Positions 50,577 through 59,608 of a DNA stretch of 64,000 bases are shown here, piece by piece. The position numbers and the translations under genes were made by a program. The stretch comes from CAVXZE01 sp963766175 (lineage in GTDB: Bacteria > Myxococcota_A > UBA9160 > UBA6930), in NCBI GenBank assembly GCA_963766175.1, contig CAVXZE010000021.1, positions 649,216-713,215 of the forward strand, given 5' to 3'. Position 1 is the stretch's first letter. Every line of letters begins with the position of its first letter. The notes under the pieces were generated by a model, which was not told where the DNA came from, did no database searches, and saw only the letters and a list, made by a program, of their open reading frames with translations.

Positions 50577-53500
50577 GCGCGCCGGCACACCAGCTCATCC
50601 TTGCGTCGGCGGGCACCGGAAAGACCTACCAGCTCACCAATCAGCTACTTCGGCTGCTCTTCCGCGAGGTAGAGCCGGAGCGAATCCTCGCGACGACCTT
50701 CACCCGCAAGGCGGCAGGCGAGATCCTCGACCGGGCGCTCGAACGGCTCGTCGAGGCCGCGGAGGATTCCGAGAAGCTGAAGGAGCTCTGCCAAGCACTC
50801 GGCTCGCCTGACATCACATCCGATCGCTGTCGCACACTGCTCTCGAAGCTCGTGCGTGGGCTCGACACCTTCCAGGTGCGCACCATCGATTCCTTCTTCG
50901 TTCACCTGGTGCGGCTCTTCGCCCTCGATCTGGAGCTTCCGCCGACATGGGGCATCTCCAGCGTGGGTGAGGACGAGATCCTGCAGGCCGAAGCCATGCA
51001 GGACGTCCTCGAGGAAACAGCGCACGACGAGGCGATCCGGCTGCTGCGGGGCCTCGATTCGGGCGCAGTGGGCCGGAGCGTCCACCAGAAGATGCTCGAG
51101 CACGCGAGCAAGATGCGCCCCGTGTTCCTCGAGAGCGCAGAGGACGCCTGGGGGCGGGTCGATCCGGGTACGAAGCCGCCGGATGAGGAACTCATTGATG
51201 CGCGCGCGGCGCTGCGTGAGGCGGAGGTTCCGACCACCAAGAAGGGCGAGCCCAGCAAGAGCTGGGTCAAGGCGGTGAACTCAGTCGTGGAGGCCGCGGG
51301 CAATCGCGATTGGGAGAAGATTCTCACTCAGGGTCTTGGAAAGGCCTTCCTGACACCGGGGCAGACATACTCACGCATACCCATCCCGGACGCGCCGGCT
51401 GAGCATCTGGCACTGATCGTCCGTCGAGCAATCTACGAGTTCCTCACCACGCTGCGGAAGCGCAACCTCGCGACCCATTCGCTGTTGGAGCGCTTCGATT
51501 CGTCGTACTCGCAGCGCAAGCGCGATCGCGGCGCCTACCGCTTCGACGACCTGCCCCTCGCCCTCTCGCCGCGTGCGGCCAGTGAACTCCCCATCGACGC
51601 GCGCAGCCTCGACATGTGGTTCCGGCTCGACAGCAGGATCGACCACCTGCTGCTGGACGAGTTCCAGGACACCTCGCCGATCCAGTGGCGCATCCTGCAC
51701 AAGATTGCCAGCGAGATCGCAGCGGATGGAACCGGCGAGCGAACCTTCTTCTGCGTCGGCGACGTCAAGCAATCGATCTACGGCTTTCGCCAGGCGGAGC
51801 CCCGCCTGCTGGCCGAGCTTCCGAGCTTGCTGCCCGGGCTCGAGCCAGAGGAGATCCACGAGAGCTACCGCTCCTCGCAGGTGGTCCTCGACACAGTCAA
51901 CCGGGTCTTCTCGGGCGTGGAGGACAACGCTGCGCTTGCCCACGAGGATGCGGCGGCCTACCGCCCCGGCGCTCGGCGATGGCAGGAGGGCTTTCACGAA
52001 CACACCGCCGCCAAGGATCTGCCCGGAGCCACCTTCCTCGCAGAAGCCCGAGAGCGGGTCCCGGACGAGCGCAACGACGACAAAGCGCTCCTCGAGCGCG
52101 CCGTCGAGCGCGCGGTGCTGATCTCGCAGGAGGCGCCCAACGCAACCGTCGGCATCCTGATGCGCGAGCGCAAGCACATCGCCGAGCTGATCCACCGCCT
52201 TCGCCAGAAGGGTGTCGACGCGAGCGGAGAAGGCGGAAGCGAGCTGACCGACTCGGAGGCCGTGCTGGTCTTCGTATCGCTCCTTCACCTGGCCGACCAC
52301 CCCGGCGACAGCGCCGCCGCCTTCCACCTCGGAAGCTCCCGCCTGGGCGGGGTTGTCGGCCTCCCGAAGGATGCCGGCCGCGAGCGCCGGCACGAAGTGT
52401 CGCGAGAGGTTCGGGCTCGGCTCGCCGGTGACGGCCTCGGTGCATTCTGTGCGGACATCGGCAGGCAGATAACCGGCGACGACAGTTGGTCGCCGTGGGA
52501 CAAGCTGCGGTTCGAGCAGCTCTCCGAGCTCGCATTTGCCTTCGATGGGAAGGCTGGCTTGCGGCCTTCGGACTTCGTCGATCACATCCGTAGCGAGCGC
52601 GTCGAGTCGCCGAACAGGGCCCAGGTGAGAGTGATGACCATCCACGGCGCCAAGGGTCTGGAGTTCGATGCGGTGATCCTACCAGAGCTGCACAAGAAGT
52701 TCGTCGGGCAACGTGGGGGGCTGCTGGTAGACCGCCCGCAGCCCGACGGACTGATCCAGACCGTGTCCGTCTCGCCGAGAAAGGCGACCCTCATCGCCGA
52801 CGAGGACCTCATGGCCCTCTACGAGGAGACCACCGCTCGCATGTTCGAGGATGGGCTCTGCACCCTGTACGTGGCAATGACACGAGCAGCCCGGCGTCTC
52901 GACTTGATCGTGCCCGGGTTCAATCCTGAGACGGAGATCAAGATCCCCTGCGTAGCCGACCTGGTGCGCGCCGCCATCCGCCAGGACGAGCTGCACGCCC
53001 CCGACCCAGCGGGCGTCATCTGGTCGCACCCGACCAATGCATCAGGCGCCGGATGGGCCAAGGGACTAGAGCCGGATTCCGGCGAGAGCGAGACACCCGA
53101 GCCTGCCCCCACGCAGCTCGGCCTGGCACCCAGCGACCGCCCCCGCACCCTGCCGCGCCGCAGCCCCTCATCAGAGGAGGGCGGCCGGCTGGTCCGGGCC
53201 GAGGCCCTGTTCCGCGACAAGCGAGGCGCGAAGCGCGGGACCCTGATCCACCGTTGGCTCGAAGACCTGGTGTGGATCGAGGACTTCCATCTGGACGAAG
53301 CTCGCGCCCTCGAAATCGGCGCGCCGCTCGAACCGAATCCCGAAACCCGACGCGAAGCCCTGGCCGCCCTCTCCCGAGCGCTCCAGGCGGAGCCAGTACG
53401 AAGCGCCCTCTCACGCGAGCACTGCGCTGCCCCCGCCAACGCCACGCTCGAGGTGAGCAACGAGCACACCTTCTCGGTCGTCCTGACCGACGACTCCGGC

Positions 53501-53770
53501 GAGAAGCAGCTCTGGACCGGCTCCATCGACCGGCTCGTGATCGGCCGCCTCGACGACGACGTCGTCTGGGCGGAGGTGCTGGACTACAAGACGGATAGTC
53601 TGACGGAGGAGCAGCTGGCCGACCGCGTCGAGTACTACCGGCCTCAGCTCGAGACGTACGGGCGGGTGGTGGCGGCGCAGACGGGGCTGCCCGTTTCGAA
53701 GATTCGCCTGCGGCTGGTTTTTCTGGAGCTTGGGCGGGTGGTGAAGATACAGGGCGGGGCGGGGGGCTGA
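50573..53770 (+). CDS. addA: AddA-like helicase-nuclease
   Basis: A 1065-residue SF1A helicase with nuclease tail. Motifs: LILASAGTGKTYQLTNQLLR (I), ATTFTRKAAGEI (Ia), HLLLDEFQDTSPIQWRIL (II), FCVGDVKQSIYGFRQAEP (III), ESYRSSQVVLDTVN (IV), VMTIHGAKGLEFDAVILPE (V) and LYVAMTRAARRLDLIV (VI). The C-terminal nuclease domain carries GTLIHRWLEDL, TGSIDRLV and WAEVLDYKTDS. Both domains look intact. It forms the RecBCD-type end-resection complex with AddB and begins at ATG 50573 inside the addB stop. Confidence 0.9.
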   Translation: MSAPAHQLILASAGTGKTYQLTNQLLRLLFREVEPERILATTFTRKAAGEILDRALERLVEAAEDSEKLKELCQALGSPDITSDRCRTLLSKLVRGLDTFQVRTIDSFFVHLVRLFALDLELPPTWGISSVGEDEILQAEAMQDVLEETAHDEAIRLLRGLDSGAVGRSVHQKMLEHASKMRPVFLESAEDAWGRVDPGTKPPDEELIDARAALREAEVPTTKKGEPSKSWVKAVNSVVEAAGNRDWEKILTQGLGKAFLTPGQTYSRIPIPDAPAEHLALIVRRAIYEFLTTLRKRNLATHSLLERFDSSYSQRKRDRGAYRFDDLPLALSPRAASELPIDARSLDMWFRLDSRIDHLLLDEFQDTSPIQWRILHKIASEIAADGTGERTFFCVGDVKQSIYGFRQAEPRLLAELPSLLPGLEPEEIHESYRSSQVVLDTVNRVFSGVEDNAALAHEDAAAYRPGARRWQEGFHEHTAAKDLPGATFLAEARERVPDERNDDKALLERAVERAVLISQEAPNATVGILMRERKHIAELIHRLRQKGVDASGEGGSELTDSEAVLVFVSLLHLADHPGDSAAAFHLGSSRLGGVVGLPKDAGRERRHEVSREVRARLAGDGLGAFCADIGRQITGDDSWSPWDKLRFEQLSELAFAFDGKAGLRPSDFVDHIRSERVESPNRAQVRVMTIHGAKGLEFDAVILPELHKKFVGQRGGLLVDRPQPDGLIQTVSVSPRKATLIADEDLMALYEETTARMFEDGLCTLYVAMTRAARRLDLIVPGFNPETEIKIPCVADLVRAAIRQDELHAPDPAGVIWSHPTNASGAGWAKGLEPDSGESETPEPAPTQLGLAPSDRPRTLPRRSPSSEEGGRLVRAEALFRDKRGAKRGTLIHRWLEDLVWIEDFHLDEARALEIGAPLEPNPETRREALAALSRALQAEPVRSALSREHCAAPANATLEVSNEHTFSVVLTDDSGEKQLWTGSIDRLVIGRLDDDVVWAEVLDYKTDSLTEEQLADRVEYYRPQLETYGRVVAAQTGLPVSKIRLRLVFLELGRVVKIQGGAGG

Positions 53771-53959
53771 GGCAGGGGGCTTGGGCCGCAGCGGCGCTCC
53801 CTGTATCGCGGTGTCACCCGTCCGCCTCCTGTCGATCTGGGTAGGGTCGGGGGATCGAGGGATGTGGCCAGGACGCAGTTCACGGCCGATAGGGCGAAAC
53901 TGCAGGAGCAGTGGTGCGGCCAGGCTGCGCACGCTCGCTGTGAGCATTCATGACCCGCT
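53771..53959. other. Non-coding junction before the integrated element
   Basis: Between addA and the first tRNA half no gene is seen. The 5' half of a tRNA-Thr would be expected here if this were a simple left junction, but no GCCGACG acceptor strand or D-arm is found. Confidence 0.45.
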
Positions 53960-54006
53960 AATTCGTAATCAGCAGGTCGGCGGTTCGAGTCCGCCCGTCG
54001 GCTCCA
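53960..54006 (+). repeat. tRNA-Thr(CGT) 3' half, attachment-site copy 1
   Basis: Holds the right side of an anticodon arm with loop TTCGTAA (anticodon CGT), a perfect T-arm (GGCGG-TTCGAGT-CCGCC), the 3' acceptor strand CGTCGGC, T and CCA. The 5' half is missing, so it is no functional tRNA. It is the core site used by tRNA integrases. Confidence 0.7.
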
Positions 54007-54054
54007 ATGATTCCAGGCACTTACGCGCCTGCCCCGGCGCCCCGGCCGGCCGTC

Positions 54055-54075
54055 TGACAGCAACGTGACAGCAAC
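54055..54075 (+). repeat. TGACAGCAAC double motif, copy 1
   Basis: Two direct copies of TGACAGCAAC separated by one base, 49 bp after attachment copy 1. Short paired repeats beside a core site are what integrase arm-binding sites look like. Confidence 0.5.
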
Positions 54076-54081
54076 CAGCGA

Positions 54082-54475
54082 TCATGCGCGGCCCGGGGCC
54101 CGCCCGCCGCGCCGGAGGAAGGTCCAGATCCCCAGCCCCAACCCGATGTCGATGAGGATGACCCAGAACATCGCTTGCGGGCTCACCGGTTCGAGGAGTT
54201 GGCCGATCACCCAGGGAATCGTCATGCCCCCAGCGCTGGAGCCGACAAAGAACCAGCCCATCGCGCGCCCGCTGATCGGCATGCGACCACCGGCCAGGGA
54301 GAGGGCCGTCGCAAACATCGGTGCCACGGCCATCCCGCCCAGAATCGTCGCCGCCCACAACCAGGCCACCTCGCCGGTCGATGTCAGCGGTAGCAGCGCC
54401 GCGACTCCGGCCACGCCAAAGCACAACAGCAGGATCGACACGGGCGTCCACCGCGCCCACCGGAGCCCGCCGCCG
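54082..54475 (-). pseudogene. C-terminal fragment of an MFS permease
   Basis: About 130 residues with four hydrophobic helices (SILLLCFGVAGVAALLPL, WLWAATILGGMAVAPMFATA, AMGWFFVGSSAGGMTIPWVIG, FWVILIDIGLGLGIWTFL) matching the end of a sugar-type MFS permease. The frame has no start or earlier helices. A TGACGGCAAC on the minus strand lies at its broken end. Confidence 0.6.
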
Positions 54476-54675
54476 CTACACCGTTGCCGTCAATTCCTCC
54501 CCTTGGCCACCGGATTTCTCCTCAACTGGCGGCAGGACGGTCTCTTGGGTCAACAGCCCCCCAATGATCCAAATCACTCTGACGGGTCACAGCTCATACG
54601 GGCGTGGTCTTCGAGGGTATGAAGACGTGGGTAGAAGGCGAAGAACCATCAGGCGGCTGAGCGCTACGTGCCCGG

Positions 54676-55527
54676 TTACTTCCCGCTTGGACGGGAGGTA
54701 ATGGGTGATTTCGCGGGTTTGAGATCGCCGATACCCGGAGCGAGAACGGCGAGAAAAAGCAAACAGGCGACAAGCCCGGCTGAAATCCAGAGCACCGACC
54801 GGGAACTCGACCACGCCGGAGCCCGTTCGTCTCTCCGGGGCTCGCGAATCCACAGGGGTATGCCGAGCAATACTAAAGCGAGAAGTGGAAGCGATTCCAT
54901 CAGGGAGGCGGACAGGGACGCGATGGGACAGAACGCGCTCGCGATCAGGTTTACGACGACCCCGATGACTGCGGGAACGCCTACCAGTATGAAGAAATCA
55001 TGCGCGCGATGAGCGCTGCCGCGCAGGAAGAGCTCCAGTTCAAGAAAAAGCAAAAGCCCGCCGCCGACCAGAACGCAAAGGCCAATCAGAACCATGCCCC
55101 CCTTCCACAGAGAGGCCGGCTCCAGGCCCAGCGTTACATTGTGCCAGTCACTCCAGTCCATGGAAAATCCGGCGCCGACCGCGATGTAGAAACCGTCCCA
55201 GATGACGACCATTGCCACGAAAAGCCAGAGGAAATAGCGAAACGCCGGGTCGGCTGTTTTCGTGAAGCGAAGCCAGAGAAAACACAGCGCGGCCACAAAC
55301 AGGTTCATCAGGCCGCCCGCCGCCAGAATCCACCTGAAAAGAAAGGCGTCATTACTTTCGCAGTTTAAGAATATGAGGGTAACACCGAGTGTTTTGTCTC
55401 CAAGCAACAGGCAGGCGCCGCCGTGACCGACCACCTCGTGAGAGATATGAATGAGAACCCAGTTGAGCGCGGCAATCGCGGCCAACATGGGAATGTGGGA
55501 TGGTAGTATTCTTTCGGCACCTATCAT
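54676..55527 (-). CDS. Membrane protein with HEVVGHGG motif
   Basis: A 283-residue protein with about seven helices (WVLIHISHEVVGHGGACLLL, WILAAGGLMNLFVAALCFLW, YFLWLFVAMVVIWDGFYI, GMVLIGLCVLVGGGLLLFL and others). SHEVVGHGG in the first helix resembles the HExxH of membrane metalloproteases (M50-like) but has one residue more between Glu and His. The WDGFYI and GMNL-like parts could hold a third ligand. Peptidase activity is uncertain. It lies inside the integrated element and has a lower GC look than the flanks. Confidence 0.6.
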   Translation of the reverse strand: MIGAERILPSHIPMLAAIAALNWVLIHISHEVVGHGGACLLLGDKTLGVTLIFLNCESNDAFLFRWILAAGGLMNLFVAALCFLWLRFTKTADPAFRYFLWLFVAMVVIWDGFYIAVGAGFSMDWSDWHNVTLGLEPASLWKGGMVLIGLCVLVGGGLLLFLELELFLRGSAHRAHDFFILVGVPAVIGVVVNLIASAFCPIASLSASLMESLPLLALVLLGIPLWIREPRRDERAPAWSSSRSVLWISAGLVACLLFLAVLAPGIGDLKPAKSPITSRPSGK

Positions 55528-55855
55528 TGATTGATCTAATCAATGGCAGGCACGCCAGGTCAAGAAGTAAATAGCGTTCCATGATCCTTGGCCGCGTTCG
55601 GGTGCGACTCGAAGACGCGCTGCGACTGCGCCCGTCAGCAAGCCGGGCTACGGCGAGTAGTTACGTTTTGACAGCAACGTGACGGCAACCAGGGGCGACC
55701 CGCGGCCCGGGGAGGCGAAGCTGGCAATCAAACCCGGCTTTCGCTCCGTGCTGCGAGGGTCCGGCCGCCGCGCTTCTTGAGACGAGCCGCTTGACGCGAG
55801 ACCCGATCTTCTGCCAGTCGAAGTGCGGGTGCCCTAGTTAGATTGGCCCTGCCGC
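55528..55855. other. Intergenic stretch inside the element
   Basis: No gene is seen. It holds the second TGACAGCAAC-type double motif and ends at the probable terminus of the IS3 remnant. Confidence 0.5.
55669..55690 (+). repeat. TGACAGCAAC double motif, copy 2
   Basis: TGACAGCAAC-G-TGACGGCAACC, the same double motif with one change. It sits in the middle of the element with no core site beside it, which suggests an earlier junction or an inverted/deleted part. Confidence 0.45.
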
Positions 55856-56230
55856 TGACCTGCCCCCGGTCATTGTACCGCTCCCTGTGTTAGTCCTTGA
55901 GCAGCCGCCAGGTGGAGCGGGATGAAACCCGGCGGGCTGATCTCGATCGCCTCGGGCGCAGGAGGTCTGTAGTCCAAGGCGCTGTGCGGTCGGAATCGAT
56001 TGTAATGCTGCCTCCATTGCTCGATCAGTATCTTGGCCTCCTGCAGCGTGTAGAAGATTTCCCCGTTCAGCAACTCGTCTCGCAGCTTGCCGTTGAATGA
56101 CTCGACGTAGCCGTTTTCCCAAGGACTTCCCGGCTGAATGTACAGGGTTCGCACTCCCAGCCAGGCCAGCCAATCCCTCACCGCGTGAGCCGTAAATTCG
56201 CCGCCGTTATCGGAACGAATGTACGCAGGC
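55856..56230 (-). mobile_element. IS3-family remnant (transposase C-terminus)
   Basis: Reads PAYIRSDNGGEFTAHAVRDW, then LGVRTLYIQPGSPWENGYVE, SFNGKLRDELLNGEIFYTL and HYNRFRPHSALDYRPP to a stop at 55870. These are the second Asp and the Glu of the DDE catalytic triad of IS3 transposases. The first Asp and OrfA are missing. The probable end is at TGACCTGCCCCCGG (55856). The other side breaks directly into the integrase. Confidence 0.8.
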
Positions 56231-56912
56231 GGTGAGGTGGGGGCTGGTCCCCCGCAACCCGTGCGACGCCGTCGACCGGCCGAGGGTGCCGAGGAGGGAG
56301 GCCAGGTTCCTCGACGAGGCGGGGGGCCGCGCGCTACTCAAGGCCGCGCGCGGCGACCCGCTCGAGGCGCTGGCGGTGCTTGCGGTGACGACGGGGATGC
56401 GGCAGGGCTAGCTGCTCGGCCTCCAGTGGGGCGACGTAAAACTCAAGGAAGGGACGATTGCCGTCCGCCGACAGCTGCTCGACCACGGGATGGGGAGGCC
56501 GGAGCTGGGCGACCTGAAGACGGCGAAGTCCCGCAGATCGGTGACGCTGCCCGCCCTCGCCGTCGCCGCCCTCGCCCGCCACAGGGAGCGGCTCGGCGCC
56601 CTGCCCCTGCCGTCCACGCCGGTGTTCACGGACTCGCGCGGCGGGCCCCTACGCAAGCGCAACCTGCTCCGCCGCTGGTTCCACCCGCTCGTCGCCAGCG
56701 CCGGCCTCCCGCCGATGCGCTTCCACGACCTGCGCCACGCCCACGCGAGCCTGCTCCTCGCGGCCGGCGTCCACCCCAAGGTCGTGCAGGAGCGGCTCGG
56801 CCACTCCCAGGTCTCGACGACGCTCGACACCTACAGCCACGTGGCGCCCTCGCTCCAGCGCGAGGCGGCGGGCCGCATCGACGAACTCCTGGCAGGGGCG
56901 CCCTGCGGCTGA
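56226..56912 (+). pseudogene. Tyrosine recombinase (integrase) remnant with in-frame TAG
   Basis: The frame starts at the IS3 junction with QAVRWGLVPRNPCDAVDRPR, the end of the arm/SAM-like domain. The catalytic domain follows: VLAVTTGMRQG, then TAG at 56409-56411 where relatives have Glu (GAG), then LLGLQWGDVKLKEG, LKTAKSRRSVTLP (beta-hairpin Lys), MRFHDLRHAHASLLLAAG (Arg-His-x-x-Arg), and LGHSQVSTTLDTYSHVAP (His and nucleophile Tyr). Both the missing N-terminus and the nonsense codon make it inactive. Confidence 0.8.
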
Positions 56913-56990
56913 GGACGCACCTGGAAAGGTGACTGTGATACCGCGAGAATCGAGTTCTCGGGCGCACAGTGCAAAGAGGAGGAAAGTGAG

Positions 56991-57695
56991 ATGAGAATCG
57001 CGGATGTAATTCGCAGCGTGATGATCGCGGCCGTCACGATCGGAATCATCGTGTTCTGGGGGGTCGGTTCGCACGGCAATGCGGCGTATTCGGCCCTGAT
57101 GGTCTTCTTGCTGGTCCCGGCGTATTGGCGGGGCTTCGAGGTCACGTACAAGCTGATCCTGTCGCTCGCGACGCAAGAGAAATTCGAAAAGTACAAGCTG
57201 ACCTGGGTTGAAATGGTTGCCTTTCCTGAAACCGTCCTGATGCTCGGCATGTCGTTCTACGTGCACTGGAACGTTGCGCAACTCTCCGGCGTCACGCCCC
57301 TGCAAATGAATGCCGCCATCGCGGGCGCCGTCGTCATGCTGCTGGGGGTCGTTTTCACGGTGTGGACCATCATTTCCTGGTCCACGATGTTCGTGGGCCA
57401 CGCGATTCCCAAGGGCCACGAGCTGATCATCCGCGGTATTTACGCCAGGGTCCGCCATCCCATGTATCTGGCTGTGGTACTGATATGGGCGGGGCTCTCG
57501 CTCGGGACCCTCAATCTCATCGCCGGTCTGTTGACGATTTTCTATGTACTGCCCGTCTACCTGTTGTACATCAAATCGGAAGAGGAGATGATGATCGAGC
57601 ACTTCGGCGATGCGTATCGCGAATATAAACGAAACGTGGGAATGCTGATTCCGTCGCTCCGGGCTCATGAGAAGGAAGCGGCCGAGGACAAGTGA
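56991..57695 (+). CDS. Isoprenylcysteine-methyltransferase-like membrane protein (PEMT/ICMT)
   Basis: A 234-residue protein with five or so helices. The C-terminal signature is complete: IIRGIYARVRHPMYLAVVL, where Arg-His-Pro-Met-Tyr binds S-adenosylmethionine, and KSEEEMMIEHFGDAYREYKR. Prokaryotic relatives methylate phospholipids, mercaptans or unknown lipophilic substrates at the membrane. ATG follows GAGGAGGAAAGTGAG, a strong ribosome site. It is one of the accessory genes of the element. Confidence 0.8.
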   Translation: MRIADVIRSVMIAAVTIGIIVFWGVGSHGNAAYSALMVFLLVPAYWRGFEVTYKLILSLATQEKFEKYKLTWVEMVAFPETVLMLGMSFYVHWNVAQLSGVTPLQMNAAIAGAVVMLLGVVFTVWTIISWSTMFVGHAIPKGHELIIRGIYARVRHPMYLAVVLIWAGLSLGTLNLIAGLLTIFYVLPVYLLYIKSEEEMMIEHFGDAYREYKRNVGMLIPSLRAHEKEAAEDK

Positions 57696-57836
57696 AACAG
57701 GCGGGGCCCCCTATGTCCGATAATGAAGAAGCTGTAAGATCCCGCAGGGAAGTGGCCAAGAAGAGGTGGGTTCCCCCACATCGTGACCGAGGCCCCCGAT
57801 CCGGTTGGCAGTTACCTGATGGGGTAATCTGAGCGC

Positions 57837-58868
57837 ATGGCGGAGCCTCAAGCGAAACGGAATGCGCGCATCCCGTGGACGATCCTCCTCTTCGAGCGGA
57901 TTTCGCTTGCGCCTGTATGGACCGGGCTTCTGATCACTGGCCTGTGGCTCTTCGTCTACTTGATCTACGGGTATCTCGTGGGAGGCCATCCGTTCTGGGA
58001 AAACACCGCGCTCTGGTTTGAGCTTCTTCACGGGTTGATGATTGCGTACGCGCTCACGGTTACCGCGTACTGGTTTCGGGGAACCGTGCGAGACCTCCAA
58101 GCCCTGCGCCCAGCGCTCGGTTGCTCCGAGACCGAGTTCACGGCAGAAGTCAGAGAGGTCACCTATTTCGAGCGACGCCCGCTCGTCGTCGTCACCCTCA
58201 TTGGGGCCGCAATCGGCATCGGCATTACCTTCAGCCCCGGCAGTTGGATCTCGGGTCGCCCTGCACTCGGCGACCCCATGATGATCTGGGTGATTCTAAA
58301 GAGCGCGTTCCTCTTCTCGCTCATCGCACACGCTGTGTACGTAAGCATCGCCCTCACCGCCCGCCTATCCCGAACAGGAGAGAGGAGGGCCCGAGTGGAC
58401 CTCCTCGATGTCACACCTCTCATGCCGTTCGCGCGTAACGGGCTTCGCGGCGCGCTCCTCTTGTTGGGTTGGATCGTGCTTGCCTCCCTGTCCCTGCTGG
58501 CCCCCTGGTCCGGCGACATTGCCATCGGTGGGTTGTGCGTGGTCGTGGGGCTGGCCGTAGCTTCTCTCCTCGGGCCGGTCGTCGGTGTGCACCGTCGGAT
58601 TCACGAGGCGAAGCAGATAGAACTGGAGCGCATTCGGGTCGCGATCGGAAAGGAAAGCAGCCTCAGGGTCGGGTCGCGCGGCGAGTGGCAGCCACCGGAC
58701 GCGCATCTCTCGAACCTGATCGTCTACAAGGGGCTCATCGAGTCCGTCAATACGTGGTTGTTCGACCTCCCGGCGCTGCTCAAGTTCAGTCTCATCATCT
58801 TGGTGGGCGTAGGGTCGTGGCTGGGCCAAGCATTCGTCGAACGCCTGCTGGGCGTGTTCATCGACTAA
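57837..58868 (+). CDS. Polytopic membrane protein
   Basis: A 343-residue protein with six to seven helices (WTGLLITGLWLFVYLIYGY, ELLHGLMIAYALTVTAYWF, LVVVTLIGAAIGIGITF, ALLLLGWIVLASLSLLAPW, IAIGGLCVVVGLAVASLLG and a last FSLIILVGVGSWLGQAFV). A cytosolic helix HRRIHEAKQIELERIRVAIG precedes the end. No family is recognised. It lies between the methyltransferase and the right attachment copy. Confidence 0.65.
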   Translation: MAEPQAKRNARIPWTILLFERISLAPVWTGLLITGLWLFVYLIYGYLVGGHPFWENTALWFELLHGLMIAYALTVTAYWFRGTVRDLQALRPALGCSETEFTAEVREVTYFERRPLVVVTLIGAAIGIGITFSPGSWISGRPALGDPMMIWVILKSAFLFSLIAHAVYVSIALTARLSRTGERRARVDLLDVTPLMPFARNGLRGALLLLGWIVLASLSLLAPWSGDIAIGGLCVVVGLAVASLLGPVVGVHRRIHEAKQIELERIRVAIGKESSLRVGSRGEWQPPDAHLSNLIVYKGLIESVNTWLFDLPALLKFSLIILVGVGSWLGQAFVERLLGVFID

Positions 58869-59140
58869 GAAAATGATTATTTATACCTAATCGTTTCAGA
58901 ACATTCTGAAGTGGTTGCGTTGCAGCTGCGACCGCCTCGGCGGGAGTCCCCGACGATCCAGCCTCACCCGGCTCCGCGAAGCCGCCGCCTCTGACAGCAA
59001 CTTTGACAGCAACCGTCTAGCAACGGGGGCGGACGCCCAGAGGCGGAGTGGACGCCCGCGGCATTCGGCCGGGGCCCCAACCCCTTGCCCCGCATACGTT
59101 CTCGGACGCCGGTGGACGCCCCTGGAACCGCGCTGAAACC
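58869..59140. other. Non-coding right end of the element
   Basis: No gene is seen. It begins with an AT-rich patch (AAAATGATTATTTATACC) and holds the third double motif, then leads into attachment copy 2. Confidence 0.5.
58992..59014 (+). repeat. TGACAGCAAC double motif, copy 3
   Basis: TGACAGCAAC, three bases TTT-like spacer, then TGACAGCAACC. It lies 127 bp before attachment copy 2. Confidence 0.5.
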
Positions 59141-59187
59141 AATTCGTAATCAGCAGGTCGGCGGTTCGAGTCCGCGCGTCGGCTCCA
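59141..59187 (+). repeat. tRNA-Thr(CGT) 3' half, attachment-site copy 2
   Basis: Same 47 bp as copy 1 except one C-to-G change in the 3' side of the T-stem. It ends in CCA and is followed at once by the end of the DUF952 gene. The bases before it do not complete a tRNA. Confidence 0.7.
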
Positions 59188-59191
59188 GCAG

Positions 59192-59608
59192 CTAGGACTC
59201 GGCAGCCAGGAATGAGTCCAGGGGCATGAAACGGCGCGGCCACTCATAGCCACCCGTGGTCCTTTCGAGCACTCCGACGCTCGTGATCGCCTGCTTGTCA
59301 ATCGGACCGTAGACATGTGGGAACCGCGGAGCGCTGGCCAGGTGAGAAGAGCCTCCTCCCGCGGTCGGGGCGGCTGCCTCGTATCGGGTTTCGGAGGCGA
59401 GCCTCCTGGGATCGATCTCCAGAAGAAGCAGCCGACCAGAGGTACCCGCATAGTAGTCATTCGCAACCGGGATCACCGAAGGCTCGAGAGCACAATGCAC
59501 GAAGCCATCGTCGGGCAGACCTGAAGGGATGTAGGTGGTGCTCTCGAGTTGGGCACGAAAGTCCGACTCGATCACGATGTGGTAGATCATCAATGGGCTC
59601 TCGGTCAT
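59192..59608 (-). CDS. DUF952 protein
   Basis: A 138-residue protein from ATG at 59608 after GGAGAGGTG. The DUF952 pattern is clear: MIYHIVIESDFRAQLESTTY, DDGFVHCALEPSVIPVAND, LLLLEIDPRRLASETRYEAA, PRFPHVYGPIDKQAI. The fold is small and related to ADP-ribosyltransferase-like barrels, but no activity is known. Its end touches the right attachment copy, so it is probably the first chromosomal gene after the element. Confidence 0.88.
   Translation of the reverse strand: MTESPLMIYHIVIESDFRAQLESTTYIPSGLPDDGFVHCALEPSVIPVANDYYAGTSGRLLLLEIDPRRLASETRYEAAAPTAGGGSSHLASAPRFPHVYGPIDKQAITSVGVLERTTGGYEWPRRFMPLDSFLAAES

Larger units (their letters stand above)
53960..59187. mobile_element. Decayed integrative element between tRNA-Thr 3' halves
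   Basis: A 47-bp direct repeat identical but for one base marks both ends (53960-54006 and 59141-59187). Inside are an integrase remnant, an IS3 remnant, three copies of a TGACAGCAAC-type double motif, a truncated permease, and three membrane-protein genes. This is the layout of an element integrated at a tRNA gene, now immobile because the integrase is broken. Confidence 0.7.

Noticed and set aside
53960..54006. A functional tRNA-Thr gene
   Set aside because: Only the 3' half is present; no acceptor 5' strand or D-arm lies before it. The same holds for 59141-59187.
54676..55527. Firm call of an M50 protease
   Set aside because: HEVVGH has three residues between Glu and the second His, not two, and the second ligand motif is not clear.
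56409..56411. Pyrrolysine or other recoding at the integrase TAG
   Set aside because: The gene is also truncated, and the place is a plain Glu in relatives (GAG to TAG), so a nonsense mutation is enough.
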